Positions 16,184 through 25,448 are shown, counted from the first letter of the stretch. The stretch is 64,000 nt of DNA from Planctomycetaceae bacterium (GCA_012729315.1 JAAYDI010000169.1:1-64000), one strand, 5' to 3'. The notes: generated by a model from the sequence alone, not told the origin. A program made the numbers and translations.

Positions 16184-17689
16184 TCATTGCCGGATCGCGC
16201 GCCAGATCGCGCCCGAGCGCGCTGGAACTGGCAGCTGCACATGCTGGCCAGCTACCGTGGCGTGTGTCTCGGATCCGAACACGGCTGCCAGCGGTTGTCC
16301 GTCCACCAGATGCGGACTCACCGGCACCCGCAGCTCTGCCGGGCTTTCGGCGGCGTTCACAGCGACCAGCAGCGTGTCGGAGTCATCGCGCCGCAGGCAC
16401 ACATACTGCTGTCCCTTGGCGTGTAGTTGGTGAAACGCGCCGCTGCGCAGTGCCGGGCAGGCGTGCCGCAATGCAATGAGCTCGCGGAAATATCCGAGCA
16501 TGGCGCGGTCCCAACTGGAAGTGTCATGCCAGGGGAACGGCCAGCGCGCATCCGGATCCCGGTGCGGGCGGTCATAACGTTTCGCGCCACGCAGGGCGAT
16601 CTCGTCCCCGTAATAGATGCACGGGGCGCCAGGGTAGGTCATCTGCAGCAACGTCGCCAATCGCAATGTAGCCTTATCCCCACGCGCAATGCTTACAACA
16701 CGCGGCGCATCATGACTGGCCAGCAAGTTGAATTGCACCAGTGTCGTCTCCCAGCCGTAGGCCGACTGGAGCTGCTCAATGCGCTGCGCATATCCGGCCG
16801 CGTCCGTACCGGGAAACGGCCGGTACGAGCGGTTGCTCACCAGCGCCTTGCTGACCCGATCCCCCCCCGCAAACGCGATCGCCGCCGCGGCGAACTCGTA
16901 ATTCATGGTGGCATCAAAACGATCGCCGCGCAGCCAGTCCGCAGCCTCCCGCCAGATCTCGCCTACGAGGTAGAGGTCGGGTTTGAGCGCCCGGGTGCGA
17001 CTGCGGAATTCCTCCCAGAAGCCAGGGGTCCGAATATCCACCGGTACGTCCAGCCGCCAGCCATCAATGTCGTACTCGCGAATCCAGTACTCGCCCACCT
17101 GCATCAGATACTCACGCACCGCCGGATTGTCCGTGTTGAACTTGGGCAGCGCCCGGTTGTTCACCCAACTCGTGTAGTTGGCCGGCCGACCGCCATCGTA
17201 CGGAACCAGCGGCCAGGCGTGAATGTGGAACCAATCCAGCCACGCTGAATCCGGCCCGTTCTCCAGAATGTCGTGAAACTGAAAAAAGCCGCGACTGGCA
17301 TGGTTGAATACGCCGTCGAGTACGATGCGGATGCGCCGGGCATGCGCCGCCGTGATCAGACTGCGCAACGCCTCGTTGCCCCCCAACATCGGATCGACCT
17401 GATAGTAGTCGTGCGTGTGATAGCGGTGATTGCAGGCCGACTGGAAAATGGGCGTCAAGTAGACGGCGTTGATCCCCAGGTCCACCAGGTGATCGAGATG
17501 CTCGATGATGCCCCACAAGTCGCCACCGTGATAGCCCTGCGGTGTGGGTGGGGAACTCCAGGTGCGCACGTTGGACGGCTTCGCCACACGCTCGCTGCGC
17601 GCGAACCGATCAGGAAAAATCTGGTAGAACACGGCATCGCGCGCCCAGGCAGGTCGGCAGCCGAGCGTAGGCGTCATGGGGGCAGTCAT
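16184..17689 (-). CDS. GH13 alpha-amylase family enzyme (neopullulanase/cyclomaltodextrinase-like)
   Basis: The 501-residue enzyme hydrolyses alpha-1,4-glucans or small maltodextrins. All four GH13 conserved regions are present: I DGVFNH (125-130), II GWRLDVPVD with nucleophile Asp214, III VGEIW with acid/base Glu244, and IV LLASHDAPR with Asp327. The start (WARDAVFYQIFPDRFARS) and QGYHGGDLWGI are typical of the neopullulanase / maltogenic amylase subgroup, although the N-terminal beta domain of those enzymes is missing. No signal peptide, so cytoplasmic. ATG at 17689 follows AGGA; Met5 is a possible alternative. Confidence 0.94.
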   Translation of the reverse strand: MTAPMTPTLGCRPAWARDAVFYQIFPDRFARSERVAKPSNVRTWSSPPTPQGYHGGDLWGIIEHLDHLVDLGINAVYLTPIFQSACNHRYHTHDYYQVDPMLGGNEALRSLITAAHARRIRIVLDGVFNHASRGFFQFHDILENGPDSAWLDWFHIHAWPLVPYDGGRPANYTSWVNNRALPKFNTDNPAVREYLMQVGEYWIREYDIDGWRLDVPVDIRTPGFWEEFRSRTRALKPDLYLVGEIWREAADWLRGDRFDATMNYEFAAAAIAFAGGDRVSKALVSNRSYRPFPGTDAAGYAQRIEQLQSAYGWETTLVQFNLLASHDAPRVVSIARGDKATLRLATLLQMTYPGAPCIYYGDEIALRGAKRYDRPHRDPDARWPFPWHDTSSWDRAMLGYFRELIALRHACPALRSGAFHQLHAKGQQYVCLRRDDSDTLLVAVNAAESPAELRVPVSPHLVDGQPLAAVFGSETHATVAGQHVQLPVPARSGAIWRAIRQ

Positions 17690-17775
17690 CGGGGATCCTG
17701 TCAGAAGCCTCCGGCATGGAGCGGGCCGCCAGTGCGTTCACGACGTCCCGGGATGTGGATCGCTGCTGCGTCCGG

Positions 17776-18051
17776 TCAGGACCGGCAGGTCATCCTCCGC
17801 AGCGTCTGATGACACAGCGTAAAGATTCGCGCCGATTGTCGCCAGCCGACGGCAATGCGCCGCGCCGTGCCCATGCCACCGCCTGATTCCAGGGCCGGTA
17901 CGACCACGAGCGTGACCAACCCGCCGATGAACAGCAAGCTGAGCGACCACCCGATCGTCGAAAGTGTCAACTTCCGATGAAATGAGGGTGTGGTTTTTGC
18001 CGATAGCAGCAGATGGGCGAGTTGTGTATAGCCGCTGGCGGGGTCTGCCAT
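17776..18051 (-). CDS. Possible small membrane protein
   Basis: A 91-residue frame with one clear membrane helix (about 35-58, LSTIGWSLSLLFIGGLVTLV) and basic flanks. The N-terminus MADPASGYTQLAHLLLSAK looks natural and the C-terminus is basic with two cysteines. No ribosome site precedes the ATG at 18051, and no family is recognised. It could be a leaderless or spurious frame; the hydrophobic core is the only positive evidence. Confidence 0.35.
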   Translation of the reverse strand: MADPASGYTQLAHLLLSAKTTPSFHRKLTLSTIGWSLSLLFIGGLVTLVVVPALESGGGMGTARRIAVGWRQSARIFTLCHQTLRRMTCRS

Positions 18052-18203
18052 GTCTGCTATGGAGGGAGGCAGATGCCGCTGGACGGTACAGTGTGGTCGA
18101 CGGCACCCACCCCAGCCGCCTGGAGGCTGCCATTCCTGGTGGCTGTGCTGTCTGCTGGACCGTTCATACACTTCCTGACATTGTGCTCGCGAAGGGGCTG
18201 GTG

Positions 18204-19493
18204 ATGATAGACTTCCGCCGCTGGGTTATTGGGGTGATCGTGGCGACGATTCCCACCACGGTCTGGGCTCAGGGTGCGCTGTTGTCCAGCTTTGGGCCGG
18301 TCAATGCGTCGATGGGCGGCGCTTCGACGGCTGCGCCCATCGAGGCGATGAGTGCGATGGGGTGGAACCCGGCCACGATCAGCGGTCTGCCGAATTCCGA
18401 ACTCGGTGTCGGGCTGGGCCTGCTCTTGTCGGACCTGGTGCTGGACTCATCGGCGCCTGACCAGGGTGCGGGCAGTACGGGTGCGGAATCGGGCACCACT
18501 CCGATCCCCGGCTTTGCGTGGGTCCACAAGCTCAACGAATACACGACGGTCGGGCTGGGGGCCTTGTCGGTGGCAGGGTTCAGAGCCAACTATCCGGCCG
18601 ACGTCACCAATCCGGTGTTGGCACCCGTCTCCAACACGCCGGGAGTGCCGGGCGGGCTGGGCAGCCTGTACTCGGAAGTGCAATTCATGGAGGTGTTGCC
18701 GGTGGTGTCCTTCGCCGTGACCGAGCGTCTGGCGATCGGGTTTGGCCCCACGATTACGACAGGCCAGGTGGTGGTCGACCCGCTGCTGTTGGCACCGCCG
18801 ACGGACACGGACGGAAGTGGTGTCCCACGCTACCCGGCCGGACGCGGGACGCGTTACTCGTGGGGAGGCGGAGCCCAGTTGGGTGTGTACTACATCACCG
18901 AGTGTGCCTGGCACTTCGGCGCGTCGATCAAATCGCCGCAGTGGATGGAAGCGCATCGAGTGCATACGGAATGCGAGGAGGGGATGCCGTATGTGGCAAC
19001 CTTCAAACTGGACCTGCCGATGATCGTGTCGGTTGGCACGGCCTATTCCGGATTCGAAGATCTGGTGCTGGCGCTCGACCTGCGGTTCATCGACTATGCC
19101 AACACGGACGGATTGGGCGACAGTGGTTACAGTCCGTACGGAGCGTTGAATGGACTCAACTGGTCCAGTCAGTTCGTGGTGGCCACCGGCGCGCAGTACC
19201 GGCTGACTGACCGTCTGCTCGCGCGAGTCGGCTACACGTTCAACACCAGTCCGTATGGGAGTGCTGACACGTTCTACAACGTGGCGTCAGCGCTGGGGTA
19301 CCAGCACCAGTTGTGTCTGGGTGGTTCGTGGGAGGTCACGCCGTGCGTGGCGTTCCACGTGAGCTACCAGCACTATTTCCAGTGGGACAACACGGGGCCC
19401 ATCGTGTTGCCGAGCGGCGTCATGCCCGGTTCATCGGTGACCACGACCGCCTCCGCGCATCTTGCGCAACTCGGCGTCACCGTCAAGTACTGA
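18204..19493 (+). CDS. FadL/OMPP1-type outer-membrane transport protein
   Basis: The 429-residue outer-membrane barrel begins with a signal peptide (about 1-22, ending TTVWAQ), then the FadL-like plug start GPVNASMGGASTAAPIEAMS and WNPATISGLPNSELGVGL. Amphipathic beta strands follow to a C-terminal LAQLGVTVKY, ending in an aromatic residue as barrel-assembly signals do. FadL proteins move hydrophobic molecules (fatty acids, aromatics) across the outer membrane. GAAGGGG precedes the ATG at 18204. The stop is 23 bases before the metal exporter gene, indicating an operon. Confidence 0.85.
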   Translation: MIDFRRWVIGVIVATIPTTVWAQGALLSSFGPVNASMGGASTAAPIEAMSAMGWNPATISGLPNSELGVGLGLLLSDLVLDSSAPDQGAGSTGAESGTTPIPGFAWVHKLNEYTTVGLGALSVAGFRANYPADVTNPVLAPVSNTPGVPGGLGSLYSEVQFMEVLPVVSFAVTERLAIGFGPTITTGQVVVDPLLLAPPTDTDGSGVPRYPAGRGTRYSWGGGAQLGVYYITECAWHFGASIKSPQWMEAHRVHTECEEGMPYVATFKLDLPMIVSVGTAYSGFEDLVLALDLRFIDYANTDGLGDSGYSPYGALNGLNWSSQFVVATGAQYRLTDRLLARVGYTFNTSPYGSADTFYNVASALGYQHQLCLGGSWEVTPCVAFHVSYQHYFQWDNTGPIVLPSGVMPGSSVTTTASAHLAQLGVTVKY

Positions 19494-19516
19494 CGACTCT
19501 GAGTCGAGGTGTGCCT

Positions 19517-20500
19517 GTGTCGCAATCCAGTCAACAGGGCGTCGGGTATCACGACCACTCGTTTGGCGAGCATCAGCGGAAACCGGGCGAGCTGCGCACG
19601 TTGCTGGTGGTCCTGTTGACTGCCGCCACCATGATCCTGGAGATTGCGGCGGGCCTCGCATTCGGCTCGATGGCGCTGTTGGCTGACGGCCTGCACATGG
19701 CCTCGCATACGACGGCGCTGGCCATCGCCATGTTCGCCTATGTCTATGCGCGCCGCCATGCGCACGATGAGCGGTTCACTTTTGGCACCGGTAAGGTGAA
19801 CTCACTGGCCGGGTTCACGGGCGCCGTGCTGCTGGTGATCTTCGCCCTGTTCATGGTCTTCGAGAGCGTCAAACGTCTGTTCGCGCCGATCTCGATTGCA
19901 TTCAATCAGGCGCTGGTTGTGGCCTGCGTCGGACTGATTGTCAACGGGCTGTCGGTGGTTATTCTGGGGCATCGGGACGAGGGGCATCCTGCTGGGGATC
20001 ACGGTGAGGTCGATGCGCCGGGATATGGCCCGGCCGGACCGCTGCGGGAGACGGTACATGCACAGGGCGACCACCACGCGCACGATCACAATCTGCGTTC
20101 GGCGTACCTGCACGTGCTGGCCGATGCGTTGACATCGGTGCTGGCCATCCTCGCACTCCTGGCCGGAAAGTTTGGCGGGCTGTTCTGGCTGGATCCGGTC
20201 ACGGGGTTGGTCGGGGCGCTGCTGGTCGCACACTGGTCCATCGGGCTGCTGCACACCACCAGCCGCGTGCTGCTGGATCGTCAGGGACCGGAGCACGTAT
20301 GTGCGGAGATCCGCGCAGCGGTCGAGGCACTGGAGGGCTCGGTGGTGACGGACCTGCACCTGTGGGCCATTGCGCCCAGGATGTACAACCTCATGCTGGT
20401 CGTCACTACTAGCGGGTCGGACACGCCCGAACGCGTCCGCCAGCGGCTCCCCGGCGGCACCGGCATCGTTCACACAGTCATCGAAGTCAACCGTCAGTAA
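19517..20500 (+). CDS. dmeF: Cation diffusion facilitator, DmeF type
   Basis: The 327-residue inner-membrane exporter of divalent metal (Co/Ni/Zn) has about six membrane helices. The second carries ADGLHMASHTTALAIAMF, the DmeF form of the metal site (His and Asp). Helix five carries YLHVLADALTSVLAILAL. Between helices four and five is a histidine-rich loop (HRDEGHPAGDHGE and HAQGDHHAHDHN), typical of this subfamily. The cytoplasmic C-terminal domain contains VTDLHLWAIAP. I place the start at GTG 19517, seven bases after GAGG; GTG 19511 is possible. It follows the FadL-type gene by 23 nt. Confidence 0.9.
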   Translation: MSQSSQQGVGYHDHSFGEHQRKPGELRTLLVVLLTAATMILEIAAGLAFGSMALLADGLHMASHTTALAIAMFAYVYARRHAHDERFTFGTGKVNSLAGFTGAVLLVIFALFMVFESVKRLFAPISIAFNQALVVACVGLIVNGLSVVILGHRDEGHPAGDHGEVDAPGYGPAGPLRETVHAQGDHHAHDHNLRSAYLHVLADALTSVLAILALLAGKFGGLFWLDPVTGLVGALLVAHWSIGLLHTTSRVLLDRQGPEHVCAEIRAAVEALEGSVVTDLHLWAIAPRMYNLMLVVTTSGSDTPERVRQRLPGGTGIVHTVIEVNRQ

Positions 20501-20503
20501 CGA

Positions 20504-20528
20504 CCGGCCGGGACCTACAGGCGGCCGG
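20504..20528. terminator. Hairpin between convergent genes
   Basis: A 7-bp stem (20504-20510 ccggccg with 20522-20528 cggccgg) and 11-nt loop lie in the 35-nt gap between the convergent metal exporter and peptidase genes. It could serve both strands; no T-run is present. Confidence 0.45.
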
Positions 20529-20535
20529 CATCGAG

Positions 20536-21870
20536 CTACTTCGCCGGCGTCAGGGCGACGACGATGCTGCCGTCATTGTCGCTCAGCTGGCCCCAGTGAT
20601 CGTGGCACCGCAGATAGAGATGGCCGTCGCCAGGTGCCGAAAAGGTGCCTTGGCAACCGAGCAGAATCGGGTCACTCAGCTGATAGTCCCGCATGACGAC
20701 CGCCTCCAGCCGGCCGCGATCCTGACTCCGGCCATCGGCCGAAGTCGCTCCGTCCCGCGCGTCCGCGGTCCAGCTTCCGGTCGCTTTGTAGTCATACGAT
20801 TCTCCCGCCGTAACCACCAGTCCGGACGCCTGATACCCGCGGGCCGCGTCGACCCGGACACGATATGGCCGGTTACCGGTCAGGCGGCGGATCCGCTTGC
20901 CCCAGTCCCACGCGCACAGGTCGACGCGATAGCCGGGCGTCATGTGAGCGACTGTGAACTCATACTCAAACAGCAGCTCGCGGGCGACCGGGCTGAAATG
21001 CTTGCTGAACGTTTCCTTGCGCCCGACCAGATAGTCCCGGCCGAGCGTCTGGAAGCGGTTGCGGTAATTCGGGTTGTGTTCCAGCAACTGGCAGGTGAGC
21101 CAGCTCCATGCGTAAGTGTGTTTGATGTCTTCAAGTGATTGAATGTCGGCCTCATTCCAGGCGCTGTCGGGCACCAGGCCGACCAGTCCGTCGTGCGCGG
21201 TAGTTTTATCGTCAAAGGAATCGCACAGCTGCTGCACGTTCTGGCCGCTCTGCACCACGGTGGCAAGCGACTGTTTCTTGTCGGCCGTCAGGCATTCCTG
21301 GATCTCGGCTGGAAAGACCAGGCCGTGGGTCACGTCGTGCCCGCTCGTCAGCATCTGTGCCATGCCCTCGCGATACCAGAGCGGTCCGGTGGTACCGAAC
21401 GTCTGACCGCAATATGCGTGGACGACCTCATGCTCCGCCACACCGGGGCGAGCGGCGGCCAGCACCACAATCTTGTGACTCTCCTTTTCCGCGTCAACGA
21501 CGCGCACGGCGATTGCCGCACCGCCCACTCGCCCAATCAGGATCCTGGCCATCGGATGCGGCAACTCACGATCGTGCCAGTTGTCCAGATGCTCGGCCAC
21601 GTAGCACTGGATGGTCCCGCGCAGGGGGCGTTTCCAGTACGCGCTGACGAGGTCCAGCGTCGCCTCGAGCCGTTCGAGCAGCGCATTGGCCTCCAGTGTG
21701 GACAGGTCCGTGTAGAGTGACACGTTGGTCGAGCGGAGATACTGCCGTGCGCCGACTTTCGCCGCTGACGTTTCCGCCGCGAGCCGCGGTCCACTGCCAG
21801 CCAGGACGGCACAGAGTGTTCCCAGCACTACGCAGCGCGAGAGATACAGTCCCGCCAGGGAATCCTTCAT
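20536..21870 (-). CDS. Secreted HExxH metallopeptidase-like protein with LecA-type C-terminal domain
   Basis: The 444-residue secreted protein has a signal peptide (about 1-32), a gluzincin-like peptidase domain and a carbohydrate-binding-like tail. The zinc motif is HEVVH (147-151) in VAEHEVVHAYCG, with a likely third ligand Glu168 in WYREGMAQM, the arrangement of peptidase MA-like proteins. The last ~110 residues (GYQASGLVVTAGESYDYKA to NDNDGS-type end LYLRCHDHWGQLSDNDGSIV) resemble the galactose-binding PA-IL/LecA sandwich with its acidic Asn/Asp calcium loop. A protease targeted to glycans or glycoproteins is a reasonable inference. The ribosome site is weak. Confidence 0.82.
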   Translation of the reverse strand: MKDSLAGLYLSRCVVLGTLCAVLAGSGPRLAAETSAAKVGARQYLRSTNVSLYTDLSTLEANALLERLEATLDLVSAYWKRPLRGTIQCYVAEHLDNWHDRELPHPMARILIGRVGGAAIAVRVVDAEKESHKIVVLAAARPGVAEHEVVHAYCGQTFGTTGPLWYREGMAQMLTSGHDVTHGLVFPAEIQECLTADKKQSLATVVQSGQNVQQLCDSFDDKTTAHDGLVGLVPDSAWNEADIQSLEDIKHTYAWSWLTCQLLEHNPNYRNRFQTLGRDYLVGRKETFSKHFSPVARELLFEYEFTVAHMTPGYRVDLCAWDWGKRIRRLTGNRPYRVRVDAARGYQASGLVVTAGESYDYKATGSWTADARDGATSADGRSQDRGRLEAVVMRDYQLSDPILLGCQGTFSAPGDGHLYLRCHDHWGQLSDNDGSIVVALTPAK

Positions 21871-22225
21871 AGGGCGACCCGATCATCCGTTAATAGTACG
21901 ACGAGAAATGTACGACGAGAGTCATCAAGACGGGTGAGTTGAATGAAACTCCGCTTCACTTCGCCTTCCGTTAGCGCGGCACGTGCTGACCATCAGAACT
22001 CCCTCGAACGATGCGAGATCAGCACACCTGCGCCACGGCACGAATGCCCGACGCCGCTTCCTGCATCTCACCCAGACGAGTGTAGATGGAACCGCTTTAC
22101 GTTTCGACGCGCTGAGTTTCGACGCGCTGACTGCGCTCAACACTCAACGGTTCCCAGTCTAACTGTCTGGAAAGTGGCCGCAATCACCCCTTTAGGAAAA
22201 ACACCGATTCGCAGGGAGTGGCAGG
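21871..22225. other. Intergenic stretch with short direct repeats
   Basis: There is no credible gene. It contains a direct repeat tacgacgaga (near 21897 and 21912) just upstream of the peptidase gene and the 15-bp tandem duplication at 22101-22130. The minus-strand promoter of the peptidase gene should lie here. Confidence 0.45.
22101..22130. repeat. 15-bp tandem duplication
   Basis: gtttcgacgcgctga occurs twice in direct succession (22101-22115, 22116-22130) in noncoding DNA. Confidence 0.85.
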
Positions 22226-23461
22226 CTATTGGGGAGTAGTAGTGATGTGCAGGTCGTCCAAGGCGCATTCACCCGTCGCGCCGAACATGGCCACGGTGAT
22301 GACGGCGAACCGGGATCGGCCGGGGACGGCGATTTCCTGGGTCTCGCGCGACCACGGGCTGTTGCCGGTCCAGGGCCCCAGGATCAGGGTCCGGATCAGT
22401 GCCCGGTCTTCGTCGTAGAACGCCAGCTCGACGCGCGGCTGCCGAGCCTTGTCCGAGCGCCCGTGAAATCCGCGGGTACGGCGGTAGACCGACAGGGTCA
22501 CACTCTTGATCTGACGCCCGTCCAGACCCACCGCCTGCAGCGCATGGGCGTTCTGGCCGGGGATGTCATTGGCCAGCACCAGGCAGCGGCGGCCGTCCGG
22601 CGCCGTGCTGTCTTCCACCACCTCGGCCTGCCGGACATAGAACCAGCCAGGCACATCCCGACCGTCGCCCGACTCCTCAAAGCTGGCGTTGACCGGCCGC
22701 GGAATCCCCGAATCGTCCGGCGCCATTCGCGCTGCTTCGGCCATGCCGGTCATGGGGACGAAGAACGTGGACTCCAGTTTCTCCTTCTCCAACTGTCCCT
22801 GGACCTTGCGGAAGAGGTACAGGTTCTGCTGGAAACGTTCCCCTAGAGGCACCACCAGGCGACCACCCTCCCGGAGCTGATCGACCAGCGCGCGGGGAAT
22901 GTCCTGAGGCGAGCAGGTGACGATGATCTTGTCGAAGGGGGCGTGCTCCGGCCAGCCCTGGTAGCCGTCGCCGATCTTGACGTGGATGTTACGGTACCCC
23001 AGTCGCTGCACGGTCCGGGTCGCCCGCTGCCCGAGCGGCTCGACGATCTCGATCGTATACACCTCGGCGACCAGACGACTCAGGACCGCCGCCTGGTAAC
23101 CGCTGCCGGTGCCGATCTCCAGGACGCGGTCGGCAGGCTGCGGCTCCAGCTTCTCGGTCATGAACGCGACCACGTACGGTGACGTAATAGTCTGGCCGTT
23201 GCCGATCGGCAGCGCTCCATCGATGTAGGCGTTTTTGCGCTGGTCGGCCGGCACGAACAGATGCCGGGGCACCTCGCGCATGGCCGCACGGACCCGCTCG
23301 TCGCGCACGCCGCGGCCGCTCACTTCACGCTGTACCATCGCGGCCCGCGCGGCGGCATAGTCGTCGGGCCGCTGCGCGCAGGCTCGCCCTGTCAGCCGGC
23401 ACGACCACCAGCCGGCGCCGGCCAGCGCCACCAGGCAATAAATCACTTGCCGCGTACACAC
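22226..23461 (-). CDS. pcm: Secreted protein-L-isoaspartate O-methyltransferase with C-terminal binding domain
   Basis: The 411-residue protein has an N-terminal signal (about 1-29, ending GRACAQ), a PCMT domain (about 32-245) and a beta-rich C-terminal domain (about 262-411). PCMT motifs: VPRHLFVP, NGQTITSPYVVAFMTEKLE, the SAM motif VLEIGTGSGYQAA (113-125), then FDKIIVTCSPQDIP and LVDQLREGGRLVVPLG. PCMT repairs isoaspartyl damage using SAM. The tail (PGWFYVRQAEVVEDS, then VTLSVYRRTRGFHG) looks like a carbohydrate-binding jelly roll. Start is GTG 23461 with GGAG seven bases upstream. Export is odd because SAM is cytoplasmic. Confidence 0.88.
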   Translation of the reverse strand: MCTRQVIYCLVALAGAGWWSCRLTGRACAQRPDDYAAARAAMVQREVSGRGVRDERVRAAMREVPRHLFVPADQRKNAYIDGALPIGNGQTITSPYVVAFMTEKLEPQPADRVLEIGTGSGYQAAVLSRLVAEVYTIEIVEPLGQRATRTVQRLGYRNIHVKIGDGYQGWPEHAPFDKIIVTCSPQDIPRALVDQLREGGRLVVPLGERFQQNLYLFRKVQGQLEKEKLESTFFVPMTGMAEAARMAPDDSGIPRPVNASFEESGDGRDVPGWFYVRQAEVVEDSTAPDGRRCLVLANDIPGQNAHALQAVGLDGRQIKSVTLSVYRRTRGFHGRSDKARQPRVELAFYDEDRALIRTLILGPWTGNSPWSRETQEIAVPGRSRFAVITVAMFGATGECALDDLHITTTPQ

Positions 23462-23654
23462 CGATCCGCTCCTTGTGCCAGTTCCGTCCCGCCCGCCAAG
23501 TCTAATCCCGGGCTGCGGCCCCGGCAACAAGTATTCCGCCGCCGCAAGCCCGGCCACCGAGGCTGGTTAGCGGTGCCGCGGCGCCGTACGATGAGTAGAT
23601 CCCCGGACGAACCCCTGGGTATCGAAGGCCTACCTGTAAGAGAGGAGTATTCCC

Positions 23655-25151
23655 GTGGCATTTGAAATCAACCGTCGCAAGTTCGTGCGATCCACCGTGG
23701 CTGCTGGTCTGTTCTCGGTCGTCCCGCGGCACGTGTTGGGTGGACCCGGCTATGTGGCGCCGAGCGAGAAGATCACGCTGGCGCACATTGGCATGGGGAC
23801 CCAGGGATTCAGCGAACTGGGGGCGCTGCTGGAGGATCCGCAGGTCCAGATCGTTGCCGTCTGCGATCCGAACACGGACAGCAGTGACTACGTGGAGTGG
23901 GGCAAGCACAGCATCCGCGCGTGCATTCGCAAGTACCTGGACAATCCATCCTGGCGCGAAGGGGATGACGGCTGTCCGGGCGGGCGGGAAGTCGGCCGCG
24001 AAGTGGTGGACACATACTACGCCAGGCAGCGCGGCGCGGACAACTACCGGGCGTGCACCGCATACGCTGATTTCCGCGAACTGCTGGCGCAGGAAGCGGA
24101 CCTGGACGCCGTCAAGATCATGACTCCCGACCACCTGCACGCGACCATCGCCGTTGCCGCCATGAAGCAGGGCAAGCATGTGATGGTGCACAAACCGCTC
24201 GCCAATCGCCTGTACGAGGGCCGGCTGGTTGTCGAGACGGCCCGCCAGACCCAGGTGGCCACGCACCTGCTGGCCTACGGCAGCGGCACCGGCAACGGAA
24301 AGATCGCCCAGTGCATCAAGGACGGGATGATCGGGCGACTGCGGGAAATCCACAATTGGACGAACCGGCCGGTGTGGCCGCAGTACACGGAGCTGCCGAC
24401 TGAGACGCCGCCGATCCCGCAGGGATTCGACTGGGACCTGTGGCTGGGTCCCGCAGTGGCACGCCCCTATCACCCGCACTACACCCATACCGTCTTCCGC
24501 GGCTGGTTCGACTTCGGCGGCGGATCGATGGCGGACATGGGTATCTACAGCCTGTGGCCGATTTTCACCGCGCTGGAGGTGGGCGTGCCGGCCAGCGCCG
24601 AGGCCTGGGCGACCCACACGTGCGCGATCCACGACAACGTGAGCCGTCCGACGGCCAACGACTTCTCGTATCCCACCGCGTGCACGCTGCGGTTCGGGTT
24701 TGCAGCGACCGAAAGCATGCCGGCATGGGAGCTGTTCTGGTACGACGGCGGCATGAAACCGCGTCTGCCGGACGAACTGGAAGCGCAGGACATCCAGCTG
24801 GAACGCGAAGGCATTCTGTACCTTGGCGACGCCGGCGCGATCCTCGCCGGTTTCCTGGGTCAGGAACCGCAGTTGCTGGCACAGGGCAAACGCCAGCTGC
24901 TGGAGATCGGCGAAGTGGCAGAACGGGCGCCGCGCCGCTACGGCAGCTGGCAGCAGGCGGTCCGAGGAGGGGACCCGTCGCCCGGCAACTTCCTCAACGC
25001 CGCCGCCATCACCGATACCGTCAACCTCGGAACGGTGGCCCTCCGTGCTGGCCGCAAGGTGCTGTTCGACAGCCAGCAGATGAAGATCACCAACGCCGAC
25101 GACGCGAACCGGTACCTGTACCGCGAGTATCGGCCGGGCTGGGAACTGTAA
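23655..25151 (+). CDS. Tat-exported Gfo/Idh/MocA-family oxidoreductase
   Basis: The 498-residue NAD(P)-dependent oxidoreductase has a twin-arginine signal (INRRKFVRSTVAAG, about 5-18). The Rossmann start KITLAHIGMGTQG binds the nucleotide. VAVCDPN and IMTPDHLHATIAVAAMKQGKHVMVHKPLA carry the family's catalytic-Lys region (HKPL in place of the common EKP). The second half is the sugar-binding domain (WDLWLGPAVARPYHP, FDFGGGSMADMGIY). Planctomycetes carry many exported members acting on unknown sugars. GAGGAG lies eight bases before a GTG start. Two small genes follow 25 nt downstream and are probably co-transcribed. Confidence 0.92.
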   Translation: MAFEINRRKFVRSTVAAGLFSVVPRHVLGGPGYVAPSEKITLAHIGMGTQGFSELGALLEDPQVQIVAVCDPNTDSSDYVEWGKHSIRACIRKYLDNPSWREGDDGCPGGREVGREVVDTYYARQRGADNYRACTAYADFRELLAQEADLDAVKIMTPDHLHATIAVAAMKQGKHVMVHKPLANRLYEGRLVVETARQTQVATHLLAYGSGTGNGKIAQCIKDGMIGRLREIHNWTNRPVWPQYTELPTETPPIPQGFDWDLWLGPAVARPYHPHYTHTVFRGWFDFGGGSMADMGIYSLWPIFTALEVGVPASAEAWATHTCAIHDNVSRPTANDFSYPTACTLRFGFAATESMPAWELFWYDGGMKPRLPDELEAQDIQLEREGILYLGDAGAILAGFLGQEPQLLAQGKRQLLEIGEVAERAPRRYGSWQQAVRGGDPSPGNFLNAAAITDTVNLGTVALRAGRKVLFDSQQMKITNADDANRYLYREYRPGWEL

Positions 25152-25175
25152 CCGGTCGGCTGGGACGCAATTACC

Positions 25176-25448
25176 GTGTTGTGGGGCTCTCTCGCTGCCG
25201 TCTGCAACGGGCAGACGGTGGCGATGGCTGGCCAGGATCCACGCGCAGCGGATGTGGCGCTCCGCCGGCAGGTGGGCCAGGAAGTGACGGTGGCCGGACG
25301 GGTGTCGCGCACGGGCGAGTCGCAGAACGGCATGCAGTTTCTGTATTTCACCGACAGCGAGTTCACGGTTGTCTGTCACATGGCGGATGCCGCCCGGTTT
25401 CCGGGCGGCACCCCCGCCGACACGTACAGATCGGCGACTGGACTATGA
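25176..25448 (+). CDS. Small OB-fold-like protein
   Basis: The 90-residue product has a hydrophobic start (MLWGSLAAVCNGQTVAMAG) and a beta-rich core VGQEVTVAGRVSRTG, then MQFLYFTDSEFTVVCHMADA, which reads like strands 1-3 of an OB fold of the 'GxVxxxG...F.L.D' kind. A full OB fold would need about 20 more residues, so it may be truncated. It begins 25 bases after the oxidoreductase stop, and its own TGA stop overlaps the ATG of the next gene (ATGA at 25445-25448), a sign of translational coupling. The coupling is the best evidence that it is real. Confidence 0.6.
   Translation: MLWGSLAAVCNGQTVAMAGQDPRAADVALRRQVGQEVTVAGRVSRTGESQNGMQFLYFTDSEFTVVCHMADAARFPGGTPADTYRSATGL

Noticed and set aside
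21925-22143. 72-codon minus-strand frame in the 21.9-22.2 kb gap
   Set aside because: Translated short repeat (SASKLSASK) and basic runs; no ribosome site or family.
23502-25379. A 625-codon open frame on the minus strand
   Set aside because: Antisense to the exported Gfo/Idh/MocA gene; Arg/His/Val-rich composition typical of GC-rich shadow frames.
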